Under the pieces are notes generated by a model. It saw nothing but the letters and a program-made list of their open reading frames with translations. It was not told the DNA's origin and searched no databases. Shown here one piece after another: positions 27,845 to 39,351 of a stretch of 64,000 nt of DNA. The stretch's first letter is position 1. Every line of letters starts with the position of its first letter. Position numbers and translations under genes: made by a program. This stretch comes from Yaniella halotolerans DSM 15476 (GTDB taxonomy: Bacteria; Actinomycetota; Actinomycetes; Actinomycetales; Micrococcaceae), in NCBI RefSeq assembly GCF_000420805.1, contig NZ_ATVQ01000004.1:124001-188000 (forward strand), in the 5' to 3' direction.

Positions 27845-27864
27845 AGACACCGTCACCGGTGTCT
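27845..27864. promoter_or_regulatory. Inverted repeat in GAF-ANTAR leader
   Basis: AGACACCG (27845-27852) and CGGTGTCT (27857-27864) form a perfect 8-bp inverted repeat with a 4-nt loop. It lies 23-42 nt upstream of the regulator start. It could be an RNA hairpin or a protein-binding site; a single stem is visible, not the paired stems typical of ANTAR targets. Confidence 0.4.
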
Positions 27865-27969
27865 CGAATCTTCTCAGTCTAAGCCAAGAATGTGGGCGAA
27901 ATCTTGGCACAACCTCACTGTGCGACAAAATATACGCTTCGGTCCATTCGACCGACCACATAGGACCCA

Positions 27970-29343
27970 TTAAATCCCCAGAATTGTTTTGGCAATCAAA
28001 AAGTAAACGATCAGCCCGAGCGCATCGACGACGGTCGAGATGAAGGGGTTGGAGAAGACGGCTGGATCCACCCCGATTTTGGAAGCGATGAGCGGCATGA
28101 TCGAGCCCACCGATGCAGCCAGGGTACAGATAACGACCAGTGTCGCACCAATGACGACTCCGAGTTCGACGTCGAAGAAGATCGAAGCTCCGATGAACCC
28201 CAATGTTCCGAGGAGTAACCCAAGCGTGAGCCCAACTAGCGCCTCACGAGAGATCACACGCAGAAAGTCTCGCGTCGTGACTTGGCTTAGGGCAATCGCA
28301 CGGGTCACCGTGGTGGCTGCCTGGTTGCCGGTATTACCACCGGTACCGGTCAGCAATGGCACAAACAGGGTCAGAACGACCATGGCTGCCAAAGTGTCCT
28401 CGAAATAATCGAGCACTTGAACGGTCAGCACGGCACCGATACCGAGCACGAGCAGCCAGGTCACACGGGATTTCACCAGGTGCATGACCGATGTCGACAA
28501 GTAGGGCTGTCCCAACGGTTCCGCACCACCGGAGCGGAAGGTATCCTCAGACTCTTCTTCTTCCAGAATCTGCTGAGCATCTGCAACGGTGAGCATCCCG
28601 ATAAGCCGGTCAGCTTCATCCACGACCGGCAATGCTTGCACGCGATCGTGGACCACGGTCCGCGCGGCGTCTTCAGCATCATCATGGGCGTGGACGGTCT
28701 CGGTCGGCTCCATAATGTCGGATATCAGCTCATCCGGTTCGGCACGCACCAGTCGCGGTAGATGAACCAGTCCCAGGACCTTATGCGACGTGGAGCCAAC
28801 GGGCAGCACCGACAAGTGGTCGATCTCGTGCTCAGCCACGGTGACATCACGAATGATGTTTAACGCCGTTGCGGCAGACATATTCGGAGTGAGCTCCTGT
28901 GGTACAGCCGCCATACGGCGTCCCACCGAATCTTCGGGGTATCCCAGAATCTTGCCGGCAGCATTTCGTTGAGCCTCTCCCAAGCTGAAGAGGAGTCGCT
29001 GAGCAACTTCTGCCGGTACTTCGTCGACAAGACGAGCCTGGGTCGAAGATTGCAGCTGGGAGAACAGATCTTGGGTATGTTCATCGGCTAACCCGTCAAT
29101 CAGATCCGATTGCAGGGAAGGCTCCATGTTGCCGAAGACTTCGACGGCAACATCTTTATCAAGGAGCCGGAAGGCCATCGGCATGATTGCCGGTGGCGTT
29201 CTATCCAGCAGTCGTTCTACCGTTGCTACACGCATGTCCCGCAAGAGTTCAGCCGCGGTCGCATATTCTTTCGCACGTAAAAGATCCCAGAGTTCTTCCT
29301 CTTGCTCTGCGAAAACTGCTTCAGCTGATCTGAGATCCGACAT
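27970..29343 (-). CDS. mgtE: MgtE-family magnesium channel
   Basis: 457-residue Mg2+ channel. Residues about 1-130 form the acidic N-terminal helical domain. Two CBS domains follow (about 135-260, with LISDIMEPTETVHAHDDAED near 214-233). Five membrane helices follow after about 285, with the pore-region PLLTGTGGNTGNQAATTVTRA near 337-357. The cytosolic domains gate the pore by sensing Mg2+. The gene starts 29 bp after purH on the same strand, so it may be read from the purine transcript. Confidence 0.94.
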   Translation of the reverse strand: MSDLRSAEAVFAEQEEELWDLLRAKEYATAAELLRDMRVATVERLLDRTPPAIMPMAFRLLDKDVAVEVFGNMEPSLQSDLIDGLADEHTQDLFSQLQSSTQARLVDEVPAEVAQRLLFSLGEAQRNAAGKILGYPEDSVGRRMAAVPQELTPNMSAATALNIIRDVTVAEHEIDHLSVLPVGSTSHKVLGLVHLPRLVRAEPDELISDIMEPTETVHAHDDAEDAARTVVHDRVQALPVVDEADRLIGMLTVADAQQILEEEESEDTFRSGGAEPLGQPYLSTSVMHLVKSRVTWLLVLGIGAVLTVQVLDYFEDTLAAMVVLTLFVPLLTGTGGNTGNQAATTVTRAIALSQVTTRDFLRVISREALVGLTLGLLLGTLGFIGASIFFDVELGVVIGATLVVICTLAASVGSIMPLIASKIGVDPAVFSNPFISTVVDALGLIVYFLIAKTILGI

Positions 29344-29372
29344 ACGTACCCCTTAGCTATTTCTGTGGGTGG

Positions 29373-31031
29373 TTATCCGTGATAGAAGTGGCGGGCTCCG
29401 GTGAGGTACATGGTGATCCCCGCGGCATTGGCAGCTTCGATGACGTCGTTATCACGCATTGAACCGCCAGGTTGTACGACGGCGCGCACCCCGGCATCAA
29501 TCAGGATCTGCAGGCCATCTGCAAACGGGAAGAAGGCATCGGAGGCAGCAACGGAACCTCTCGCTCGGTCAGGGGCATCGGTTCCGGACACATTTTCGGC
29601 ACCGCCGGGTGCGGAAACATCTTGTGCGCCGGTCGACGCTGCACCCAAAGTATTGGCACGTTCGATGGCGAGACGGCAGGAGTCTAAACGGTTGACCTGT
29701 CCCATACCTATCCCGACGGCGGCCCGATCTGAGGCCAACAGAATCGCGTTCGATTTTGGCGCGCGTACAGCTTGCCAGGCAAAGACGAGATCCTGCATGG
29801 TCTGCTCGTCGGCGGGCTCACCTGCAGCAAGTTCCCAGTTCGCTGGATCGTCGCCGGCTGCCTGGTAAATATCGGAATCTTGGACGAGCATGCCCCCGGA
29901 AATCTGCTTAAATTCTTTGGTGTCCGGGGCAAAGTGCTCTGGGAGTTCCAGCAGCCGAATGTTCTTCTTCGCCGAGAGGATCTCGCGAGCTTCCGGGCTA
30001 AAGCCGGGAGCAACGACGACTTCGGTGAAAATATCTTTGACCTGGTCGGCCATTGCAGCTGATACGGGACGGTTTGCAGCGATGACACCGCCAAATGCTG
30101 ACACGGGGTCGGTCGCGTGCGCTTTTTTGTGTGCATCAGCGATCGCGTCCTCGGCATCATTCGAGGCAACGCCGAGTCCACACGGGTTAGCGTGTTTGAT
30201 CACCGAGACGGCTGGTTCGGTGAAAGCATAGGCTGCGCGAACAGCGGCGTCGGCATCCACATAGTTGTTGAAGCTCATGGCTTTGCCGTGCAGCAGGTGG
30301 GCCTGGGCTATACCAGGATTCGGTGTAGCTGCGGTGTAGATTGCGGCAGGCTGGTGCGGGTTTTCACCGTATCGTAGCGACTCTTTCAGCTCGAGTGCGT
30401 GGCCGGCATAAGAGGGGTGGGCTGCGTCGTCGAAGTTTTCGGCCATCCAAGTGGCCACCGCAGTGTCATAAGACGCGGTGTGCGCGAAGGCTTCCACCGC
30501 TAGACGACGGCGTGCATCGAGGTTGAATCCGCCGTTGGCTACTGCTGTGAGGATGTCGTGGTAGGCCTGAGGGTTGGTCACGATGGCAACCGAACCGTGG
30601 TTCTTGGCCGATGCGCGCACCATGGTCGGACCGCCGATGTCGATCTGTTCGATGACTTCTGGTTGGCTAGCGCCTGAGGCCACCGTTTCGACAAACGGGT
30701 AGAGGTTGACCACGACGAGGTCGAATGGCGCGATATCGTGTTCGGCCAGCTGGTCCATGTGATCGGGCACATTTTTATCGGCGAGCACACCAGAGTGGAT
30801 GAACGGGTGCAGCGTTTTGACGCGACCGCCCAGCACCTCGGGGAACCCGGTAACTTGGGAAACTTCGGTGACTGGCACGCCTGCAGACTGGATCATTGCG
30901 GCGGTGGAACCGGTGGAGACGATCTCTACTCCGGCACTCGACAGACCCTGGGCTAGTTCGGCTAATCCGGATTTGTCGTAGACGGATATTAGCGCGCGCT
31001 TTACCGGGATTTGATCCAGCGTATTGGTCAC
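29373..31031 (-). CDS. purH: Bifunctional AICAR formyltransferase/IMP cyclohydrolase PurH
   Basis: Last two steps of IMP synthesis. In 552 residues the MGS-like cyclohydrolase domain occupies about 1-140 ([24 protein letters not shown]) and the transformylase domain the rest ([56 protein letters not shown]). A low-complexity stretch of about 20 residues rich in Gly, Ala and Ser interrupts the usually short join before [10 protein letters not shown]. The GTG start has AAGGAG seven nt upstream. It follows purN by 59 bp. Confidence 0.95.
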   Translation of the reverse strand: MTNTLDQIPVKRALISVYDKSGLAELAQGLSSAGVEIVSTGSTAAMIQSAGVPVTEVSQVTGFPEVLGGRVKTLHPFIHSGVLADKNVPDHMDQLAEHDIAPFDLVVVNLYPFVETVASGASQPEVIEQIDIGGPTMVRASAKNHGSVAIVTNPQAYHDILTAVANGGFNLDARRRLAVEAFAHTASYDTAVATWMAENFDDAAHPSYAGHALELKESLRYGENPHQPAAIYTAATPNPGIAQAHLLHGKAMSFNNYVDADAAVRAAYAFTEPAVSVIKHANPCGLGVASNDAEDAIADAHKKAHATDPVSAFGGVIAANRPVSAAMADQVKDIFTEVVVAPGFSPEAREILSAKKNIRLLELPEHFAPDTKEFKQISGGMLVQDSDIYQAAGDDPANWELAAGEPADEQTMQDLVFAWQAVRAPKSNAILLASDRAAVGIGMGQVNRLDSCRLAIERANTLGAASTGAQDVSAPGGAENVSGTDAPDRARGSVAASDAFFPFADGLQILIDAGVRAVVQPGGSMRDNDVIEAANAAGITMYLTGARHFYHG

Positions 31032-31090
31032 AGGGTGCTCCTTATACAGTGTTTGCTAACCGATTGCGGTTCAACTCTACTCGCGTCATT

Positions 31091-31696
31091 CTAGCGCGGT
31101 TTGGCATACGAACGGATCAGTGCAGTCGGTGCGGTGCCGGTGGCCAGCACCGCAAGATTGTCGAGCAGCATCTGCCGTTCTGCACGTTTAATGTTCTCGT
31201 GCAGGCTCGCTTCGTCGTCGTCTACAGCGATCGTGACGGCCCGCTGATCGAGAATGGGACCGGTATCAACGCCGGCATCGACCAGGTGCAAGGTCGTACC
31301 CGTCACTACAACTCCTGCTGCGAGCGCATCGGCGACAGCTCGGGCGCCAGGAAAGGCCGGGAGCAGTGCGGGGTGGGTGTTGATGAATTTTCCGGCAAAC
31401 CGGTCGATGAAGGACTCCCCCACGATGCGCATAAGCCCTGAGGACAGCACGATATCCGGTTGATACTGTGCGACCGCCTCTGCCAGGGCCGCCGTCCATG
31501 CTTTGCGAGAATCATACGCGTGGTAATCAACGACGAAAGTCGGGATCGAGGCATTTTTTGCCCGGGAAAGTCCGTAGGCATCGTGCACGTCGGAACCGAC
31601 CGCAGCGATGTCGATGTCGAGATCTCCGGCCGCCACAGCATCAAGAACTGCCTGAAAATTGGATCCGGAACCAGAAAGTAATACCACCAAGCGCAT
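31091..31696 (-). CDS. purN: Phosphoribosylglycinamide formyltransferase PurN
   Basis: 201-residue folate-dependent GAR transformylase of purine synthesis. LLSGSGSNFQAVLD near 6-19 binds the phosphate. FINTHPALLPAFPGA near 107-121 contains the catalytic Asn and His, and HLVDAGVDTGPILDQ near 136-150 has the catalytic Asp. Length is normal. It lies upstream of purH. A small membrane-protein gene on the other strand separates it from perM, with which it is adjacent in mycobacteria. Confidence 0.95.
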   Translation of the reverse strand: MRLVVLLSGSGSNFQAVLDAVAAGDLDIDIAAVGSDVHDAYGLSRAKNASIPTFVVDYHAYDSRKAWTAALAEAVAQYQPDIVLSSGLMRIVGESFIDRFAGKFINTHPALLPAFPGARAVADALAAGVVVTGTTLHLVDAGVDTGPILDQRAVTIAVDDDEASLHENIKRAERQMLLDNLAVLATGTAPTALIRSYAKPR

Positions 31697-31770
31697 AGGC
31701 TCTAGTGTAAAGAAAAGCTAGCTAAGCTGGTGTATTGACGGACAGAAGTCTTTGCAGGAAGGCGCCACCG

Positions 31771-32148
31771 GTGACTGAACGAGAGCAACCATCCCAACGA
31801 GGCAAGGTCGCTGACGCCATTTTGTGGATTGTTGCAGCAATGATTGCCACCTATGCCGCGATGGCACTGCCACTGCCTTATAAGGTTGCAGCGCCGGTTT
31901 TCGCGATTGCGGCCATTGTGGCAGCCATCCGGCTATTCCGTTTGGCATCCAAGGGTGACCACACGATGTTGGTATGGCTTGCTGGCACGGCGGGCCTCGT
32001 CGGCGCCCTGTTTTTTGGTGGTGTCGCGACGTCGCAAATTATTATGTGGGGACCTACGGTGGCCTATGAAGAATGCTTATCCGAAGCGCTCACTGACCGG
32101 GCGCTGGTGGCGTGCGAGGATCAGTATTCCCAGAATCTGTGGGATTAG
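31771..32148 (+). CDS. Small membrane protein of unknown function
   Basis: 125-residue protein with a polar N-terminus of about 13 residues and three hydrophobic segments (about 17-33, 37-53, 69-88), followed by a short C-terminus with two Cys residues (EECLSEAL, LVACEDQ). A GTG at 31771 preceded by AGGAAGG eight nt upstream is a better start than the TTG at 31735. It diverges from purN, and its stop overlaps the convergent perM stop by 4 nt. No family is assigned with confidence. Confidence 0.7.
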   Translation: MTEREQPSQRGKVADAILWIVAAMIATYAAMALPLPYKVAAPVFAIAAIVAAIRLFRLASKGDHTMLVWLAGTAGLVGALFFGGVATSQIIMWGPTVAYEECLSEALTDRALVACEDQYSQNLWD

Positions 32149-33431
32149 TCGTGCTCTTCGACCACCGCGCGTCGATAGTACAGCGCACCCTGTGGCAGTG
32201 GTGCCAGCGCATACCCGATAGCAGAGCCGACCCCGATGTGGGCTGCGAAAAGCCCGGACGCTAGGAGCACTGGTGGGCCGACAGAGCTCAGTTCACCGAT
32301 AGCCCAGGAACCACCCGAGATCAGCATGATGAGCATGCACAAGAGACCCGCGGTCAGGCCGATCACTGTTCCGGTAACCACCACGGCTATGGTAATCGCG
32401 GTGGGGTGATTCGGGATTTTGGCGATGATGGCGTCTTCCAGATGATTTTCGCCCACTCCGAAGAACCACCAGCCAGCAGCAATTCCGGCTAGCGCGAGCA
32501 ATAAGAGGACCCACCAATGGTCTTGTAGGTTTTGTTCCGTAGGAATCGCGGCGAAGAGTGGCAGTGCCGGTTGCGGGCCTGCGAGTGTGCCAGCTGGTGA
32601 GACAACGGTTCCACCGAGGCTAAATCCGGCACCCGTCAAATAGCTGAGCGTCCACGCGGCAACATTGGGCAAGACCAGAATTTGCAACACTGTCACAATG
32701 AAGCCACCAAAAATCCCTGCATCGAGACGTTGGTACACATCGGCGACCTCAGCCCAATGGAGCCCGAGCTGGACCGTCATCGCGATCGAAGCGATGACCC
32801 ACGCACCGGCCAGGCTGATGACCCCGGCGCGCAGTAAAGCCCAGAGATAATGACTGACGTTTCGCGTAGCATCGGAGAACATTTCTACGCGGTCGCCAAT
32901 GGCCAAAGCTATCGGTCTGCGGAAGTACCCGAGCACTCCCCAACCGTAGCCAAGGACGAATACCGCACCGGGGATCAGCGTGGCAACGGCTGTATTGATG
33001 ATGACGGTGTCCAGGTTGACCAGTGTGATGGTCCCCCAGACGAAAAACATGTACGAGGCGATGGCGCCGACGGTGGGCTGCCACAGAAATTTCAGCTGGG
33101 AGGCTTTGGCCAGCCTCCCACCGGCCCGCCGGGCTAACAGCAACCAGACCAACAACAAGCCCAGCGGTATAAACCACCAGGTGCCGGTAACCTGTTCTGT
33201 ATCGATATCAAAAAACTCGAGGGGCACTCCGTAACTGGACAACCAGGTATAGGCGCCAATAGCCCCGGCTTCTGAGATGGGCATATCGGCGAATGCTCCG
33301 GTGAGCCACATGATGGCCAGTGGCACCACGATGATTGCCGCACCAAGAAAAGCAGCGGCCAGTGCTTCCACGATGCCTTGTAACCACAAGGGCATGGGGA
33401 AGGACTTGGTTTCTGTCGTGGTGTTGCTCAT
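32145..33431 (-). CDS. perM: PerM-like (DUF6350) integral membrane protein
   Basis: 428-residue protein with about ten hydrophobic segments. I identify it from layout and position: in Mycobacterium tuberculosis the homologous membrane protein PerM (Rv0955) directly precedes purN and purH, as here apart from one small gene on the other strand. PerM is linked to cell division and persistence. Segments such as FLGAAIIVVPLAIMW and SYMFFVWGTITLVN fit membrane helices. Of two adjacent ATGs the second is used here; AGGAG lies just upstream. Confidence 0.72.
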   Translation of the reverse strand: MSNTTTETKSFPMPLWLQGIVEALAAAFLGAAIIVVPLAIMWLTGAFADMPISEAGAIGAYTWLSSYGVPLEFFDIDTEQVTGTWWFIPLGLLLVWLLLARRAGGRLAKASQLKFLWQPTVGAIASYMFFVWGTITLVNLDTVIINTAVATLIPGAVFVLGYGWGVLGYFRRPIALAIGDRVEMFSDATRNVSHYLWALLRAGVISLAGAWVIASIAMTVQLGLHWAEVADVYQRLDAGIFGGFIVTVLQILVLPNVAAWTLSYLTGAGFSLGGTVVSPAGTLAGPQPALPLFAAIPTEQNLQDHWWVLLLLALAGIAAGWWFFGVGENHLEDAIIAKIPNHPTAITIAVVVTGTVIGLTAGLLCMLIMLISGGSWAIGELSSVGPPVLLASGLFAAHIGVGSAIGYALAPLPQGALYYRRAVVEEHD

Positions 33432-33570
33432 CATCTCCTATGGTGCCACTTGGAACGGCTTTGCCGGCTGACCGGCACGACGCTAAACATGACTATGAGG
33501 AAACTCTGAGAAAAATTTCTGCAACGTGGTGCAGCAAGACTAGGTTTTAGCCTAAGATAACAACTCAGAA

Positions 33571-35418
<1,848 letters not shown>

Positions 35419-35422
<4 letters not shown>

Positions 35423-36639
35423 GGTTGCTCCTGTGTGTGGTGTGGGAGGTCTTGGGTAAATTCGGGATAATCGGCCCGTAGTTCAGCCACGGTCAGCTGT
35501 TCCTCTGCGGTCACCGATTGTGGCCATGCCAACGGTGCGTGCTCTCGAGGAGGCATGACGCCGGAGTTTTCCAGCTGGAACGAGAGCGCCGCGCCATCTG
35601 GACCATATGCCCATGCAATACCCGGAGTCGCCTGCTGGGTATTCTCTGCGCGGCCGCCCGCCAACAACGCTTCTGTGGCAGACAGCTGACGGATAGCAAT
35701 CGCATCAACCCTACCGGGGTGGTGATGCGCGAAATGCGTGTATATCTCGGGGTCGTGTTGACCGTCATCACCCACCAACGTCCACGTGAGCTGTGGGAAA
35801 TCTTCCGCCAGTCGAGCGAGCGTATTAACCTTATGCGCCATACCCGACCGGAACCAGCTATCCTCGGTCGGGCCCCACGAGGTCAACAACATCGGCCCCA
35901 GCGGAAAGAGGTGACGGGTCATGAAGCGAGTCAGGGTTTCTGCCACGTTCCACGGTCCGGTCGAAACATAGAACACCGGAGTGCCGGCATGTTTTTCTGC
36001 CAACCGGTTCAGCATCACTGGCATACCGGCAACCGGACGGCGAGCATGTTCATCGATCAAAAAGGAGTTCCAGGCAGCGGTGAATGGCCGTGGCAGAGCG
36101 GTTACCCACACGGTGTCATCAACATCGCAGATAATGGCGTTGGTGGTGTCATCATCGATGATGAGCACGTCCTGACTGCGGGACTCCTCGTCGCCGACAT
36201 GCAGCGTTACCGTCGCCCAGCCGGGATCAAGCGCCGTCTCAATTCGAGCATCGACCACCCCATTGCGGTCGGCTCGAACCTGATGACGCTCACCGTTGAC
36301 CTCGATGATCACTTTGGCATAAGCGATGGGCGGTGACACAAAGTTTTGCCAACCTCGTACCCCATCACGCAGGATCTGGGTGAGATATTCTGCTTCATTC
36401 CACTCGGGCTTCGACAGCAACACCCTAGAAAAGATCCGAACCCAACGCGTTGACCCATAACCGGTAAACGACAAGATGCGCGGGACATCACCACGCTTGC
36501 GGGAACGCTGGCGCCGTTTTTTCTGAAAACTGTAATAGGCCAGCGTCGCGAGCTGCTCCGGAGGGGATGCCTCATCCGCCACAGCAGGGGCCCGCCGAGG
36601 AATAGCCGGAAAATGATAAGTTTTACGACGACGCGTCAT
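35419..36639 (-). CDS. App1-like (DUF2183) phosphatidate phosphatase
   Basis: 406 residues with a basic N-terminus (KKRRQRSRKRG near 40-50). A C2-like or immunoglobulin-like middle region follows, then the DUF2183 domain: ICDVDDTVWVTALPRP near 168-183, VFYVSTGPWNVAETLTRFM near 221-239, and LVGDDGQHDPEIY near 288-300. These provide the HAD-type acidic and Thr/Ser residues seen in yeast App1 phosphatidate phosphatase. The usual DIDDT is DVDDT here. Substrate is inferred. It overlaps the thioesterase gene. Confidence 0.85.
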
Positions 36640-36714
36640 AGTCTTGTTGGTTCCACTCCTTGGTCACCTCCACAGTCTAATACGTTTCCCCCGCCCTGGT
36701 TTATGGTTAGTGTC

Positions 36715-37506
36715 ATGTCCAATTTGCGTACCCTGGCATTGCAAGCAGCCCGCGAGCCCGCTGCACTGCTCGCCGAGGCGTTTGCCTCCGGAACTGTTGT
36801 GGCCGAAACGAAAACCAATCGACACGATTTAGTCTCCGCCTGGGACCACCGGGTCGAGGAAATGCTCAAAACCAGTTTGACCGGTCACGACGCAGTGTTC
36901 TGGGGCGAAGAAACCGGACGCCAATCACCCGCTAGGTCAGGCCAGTTGGAATGGATTATTGATCCGATTGACGGCACCAGCAACTTTGTCCATGGATACC
37001 CGATGTTTTCCATATCGATCGCGGCTGCCATCGATAATGCGGTCGTAGCAGGCGTCGTGGTGAATCCCGTTACCGGCACCGAATACTCCGCCGATGCCTC
37101 AGGCGCCTATTGCAATGGGGAACGGATCGTTGCTCGTCCGGCGCCCGCCCACGAAGCGCAGTACAACTTGATCACCTCATTTCCGGCAGCCGAAGTATTA
37201 CATCGAGCTCCCGACGCGAGCACCCTGTTTGGTGATCTCGTTACGAACTTCGCCACGGTCCGGCGCATAGTTTCTGGAGCCCTCGAACTCTGCCATGCGG
37301 CCTGCGGGATAGCCGATGTAGTCCTGGGAGTAGATACCCAACCGTGGGATGTTGCAGCGGGATCCTATATCTTGCACCAGGCAGGTGGACGCTACATCAC
37401 AGCAGTCGATGGCCCGCCACATTTGGCACGACATTATCTTGCACTAGCACCAGACCGCTCATCGGAAGGTATCGCCCCCGTATTCGAAGCAATCCATAGA
37501 TTGTGA
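36715..37506 (+). CDS. Inositol monophosphatase-family phosphatase
   Basis: 263 residues from ATG 36715 (ATG 36703 is also possible; neither has a clear ribosome site). The Li+-sensitive metal-dependent phosphatase signatures are present: GEETG near 64-68, the metal-binding WIIDPIDGTSNFVHGYP near 80-96, and VDTQPWDVAAGSYILHQAGG near 206-225. It may dephosphorylate inositol-1-phosphate, histidinol phosphate or another sugar phosphate; the sequence does not decide. It diverges from the App1-like gene. Confidence 0.88.
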   Translation: MSNLRTLALQAAREPAALLAEAFASGTVVAETKTNRHDLVSAWDHRVEEMLKTSLTGHDAVFWGEETGRQSPARSGQLEWIIDPIDGTSNFVHGYPMFSISIAAAIDNAVVAGVVVNPVTGTEYSADASGAYCNGERIVARPAPAHEAQYNLITSFPAAEVLHRAPDASTLFGDLVTNFATVRRIVSGALELCHAACGIADVVLGVDTQPWDVAAGSYILHQAGGRYITAVDGPPHLARHYLALAPDRSSEGIAPVFEAIHRL

Positions 37507-37560
37507 CGACCGCGCAGACAATGGTGGCGCACCCTGCCGGAAACCAGCAGAATAGGACAT

Positions 37561-38076
37561 ATGAGCGCCTACATGTTTGAACACGAAAAAGATCAGCCGG
37601 TTCTCCATCTCAACGCCGAACAATGCGAACGACTCTTGCAAAACACCCGCCACGGTCGACTAGCTTTCATGGCAGACGGTCGTGTGGAAATCTTCCCGGT
37701 CAATTACACTTTTGACGGCAAGAACCTGTATTTCCGCACCGCTCCGGGTGCTAAACTGCTCGCCGCTCAGTCCGAATCGATGGTCGCATTCGAGACCGAT
37801 GGTATCTTGCCGGACGAAGCCTGGTCGGTCGTTGTACGCGGCAACATCAGCACCGTTGACGAAGCTGACGTTGACTACGTCCGTGGCCTCGGACTTGCAC
37901 CCTGGGTACCCACGTACAAAGATTTCTTTGTCTCGCTAAGCATAGAAGAACTATCTGGTCGACATTTTATTTTTGCTCGCCAGCCAGAGCGTGACGATAA
38001 AGAATTTAGCTACGATCCAGACCAATCCACCTCTACCCCACCAGAAGATCCCGATCCCACACAGCTATCTCGCTAG
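37561..38076 (+). CDS. Pyridoxamine 5'-phosphate oxidase-like flavin protein
   Basis: 171-residue split-barrel protein. RHGRLAFMADGRVEIFPVNYTFDGKNLYFRTAPGAKL near residues 31-67 is the typical FMN/F420-binding core, and VVVRGNISTVDE near 96-107 follows. The C-terminal 25 residues are Pro/Asp/Ser-rich and probably disordered. The reaction is unknown; many actinobacterial members bind F420 or haem rather than make pyridoxal phosphate. It lies alone, 54 bp after the phosphatase gene. Confidence 0.82.
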   Translation: MSAYMFEHEKDQPVLHLNAEQCERLLQNTRHGRLAFMADGRVEIFPVNYTFDGKNLYFRTAPGAKLLAAQSESMVAFETDGILPDEAWSVVVRGNISTVDEADVDYVRGLGLAPWVPTYKDFFVSLSIEELSGRHFIFARQPERDDKEFSYDPDQSTSTPPEDPDPTQLSR

Positions 38077-38165
38077 CTCAAATCCACAGCCTCGTCACGC
38101 TGGTGCGTTACAGGGGTAAGGTTTGAATGCAGTTTAACTAGATCACCGATATGCAAGGAACGAGG

Positions 38166-39296
38166 ATGTCTGGTTCGGAGTATGAACGCGAAGTGACCGT
38201 GGCACCGGGTCCAACGAAGTCACAGATTCGACGGTGGCGCAGGTATTTGGCCGACGAAATTGCTGAAGGCCAGATATACCGAGATCTCGCCCACCGGAGC
38301 CAGAAACCCGAAAAAGGTATCCTGCTGGGTCTTGCCGATGCAGAGGACCGGCACGCCCAACACTGGCGCAACCTCCTCGGTGAACATGCTGAAATACGGC
38401 GACGCCCGAGTTTGCACCGTGCTCTGCTCCGCGTCTTAGCACGGATGTTTGGTTCGGTCTTCGTGCTTGCACTCATGCAGCGATCCGAATCCAATACCCC
38501 ATATAAAACCGACTCCGAAGTCCCTCGTGAAATTGCCGCCGACGAAGCGATCCACGAAGAAGTGGTGCGCGGCCTGGCCGCCCGCGGGCGCGAAACCATG
38601 GCCGGGAATTTTCGTGCCGCCGTCTTTGGCGCCAACGATGGCTTAGTTTCGAACTTGGCCCTGGTCATGGGCGTTGGGGCAACCGGCATGGCCCCGTCGG
38701 TCGTGTTGTTCACGGGTATTGCCGGGCTGTTGGCCGGCGCGCTGAGTATGGGCGCGGGAGAATATGTTTCCGTAAGATCTCAACGAGAACTGCTAGAAGC
38801 TTCGCACCCAACCCACATCACCCTGCGGGCCGCTAAACACCTGGATATCGAACAGAACGAACTTGAACTGGTCTACCAGGCACGCGGGATGACTCCCGAG
38901 GATGCCAGCCACCGGGCACTCGAACGTCTTGGGTATCTGAATTGCGACTGTAACCCGAGTTTTTCTGCCCGCCCCGATGGGTCTCAAGGTCCGGAGGCCG
39001 AACTACAGCAAGAAGAGTTTGAAGCGGTTGGCAACCCGTGGAAAGTCGCGTTCTCGTCGTTTCTCTTCTTCTCCTCCGGTGCCATTATTCCGGTCCTGCC
39101 GTTTCTCTTCGGCGTCTCCGGTGTTGCTGCACTGATCTGGGCATTGGGGCTGGTCTCGTTAGCGCTGATCATCACAGGCGGTATCGTTGGTCTGTTGTCT
39201 GGCGCTTCCCCCGGGAAGCGTGCGCTGCGCCAGCTTGCCATCGGTTTGGGCGCTGCAGGCGTGACATACGTATTAGGCATGGTCTTCCAGGTATAG
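38166..39296 (+). CDS. Ferritin-like/VIT1 fusion iron or manganese transporter
   Basis: 376 residues. The N-terminal ~135 residues form a rubrerythrin/ferritin-like di-iron domain with Glu in DEIAEGQIYRDL and E-x-x-H pairs in DAEDRHAQHW and DEAIHEEVV. The rest is a VIT1/CCC1 transporter: NFRAAVFGANDGLVSNLALVMGVGAT, MGAGEYVSVRSQ, and the final helices. The layout matches MbfA iron exporters of proteobacteria, so export of Fe2+ or Mn2+ with peroxide protection is likely. AAGGA upstream favours the ATG at 38166 over 38151. Four to five membrane helices are visible. Confidence 0.88.
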   Translation: MSGSEYEREVTVAPGPTKSQIRRWRRYLADEIAEGQIYRDLAHRSQKPEKGILLGLADAEDRHAQHWRNLLGEHAEIRRRPSLHRALLRVLARMFGSVFVLALMQRSESNTPYKTDSEVPREIAADEAIHEEVVRGLAARGRETMAGNFRAAVFGANDGLVSNLALVMGVGATGMAPSVVLFTGIAGLLAGALSMGAGEYVSVRSQRELLEASHPTHITLRAAKHLDIEQNELELVYQARGMTPEDASHRALERLGYLNCDCNPSFSARPDGSQGPEAELQQEEFEAVGNPWKVAFSSFLFFSSGAIIPVLPFLFGVSGVAALIWALGLVSLALIITGGIVGLLSGASPGKRALRQLAIGLGAAGVTYVLGMVFQV

Positions 39297-39351
39297 CCAG
39301 CATGGCACACGGTCAGTGTGGCCGATATAAATCATTGCGGAGAAGAGGCCT

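Noticed and set aside
35518-36336. 272-codon plus-strand frame
   Set aside because: Lies wholly opposite the App1-like gene and has no recognisable motif.
38100-38165. Iron box before the ferritin-VIT1 gene
   Set aside because: Only the left half (GGGGTAAGG) resembles the box; the right half does not match well enough.
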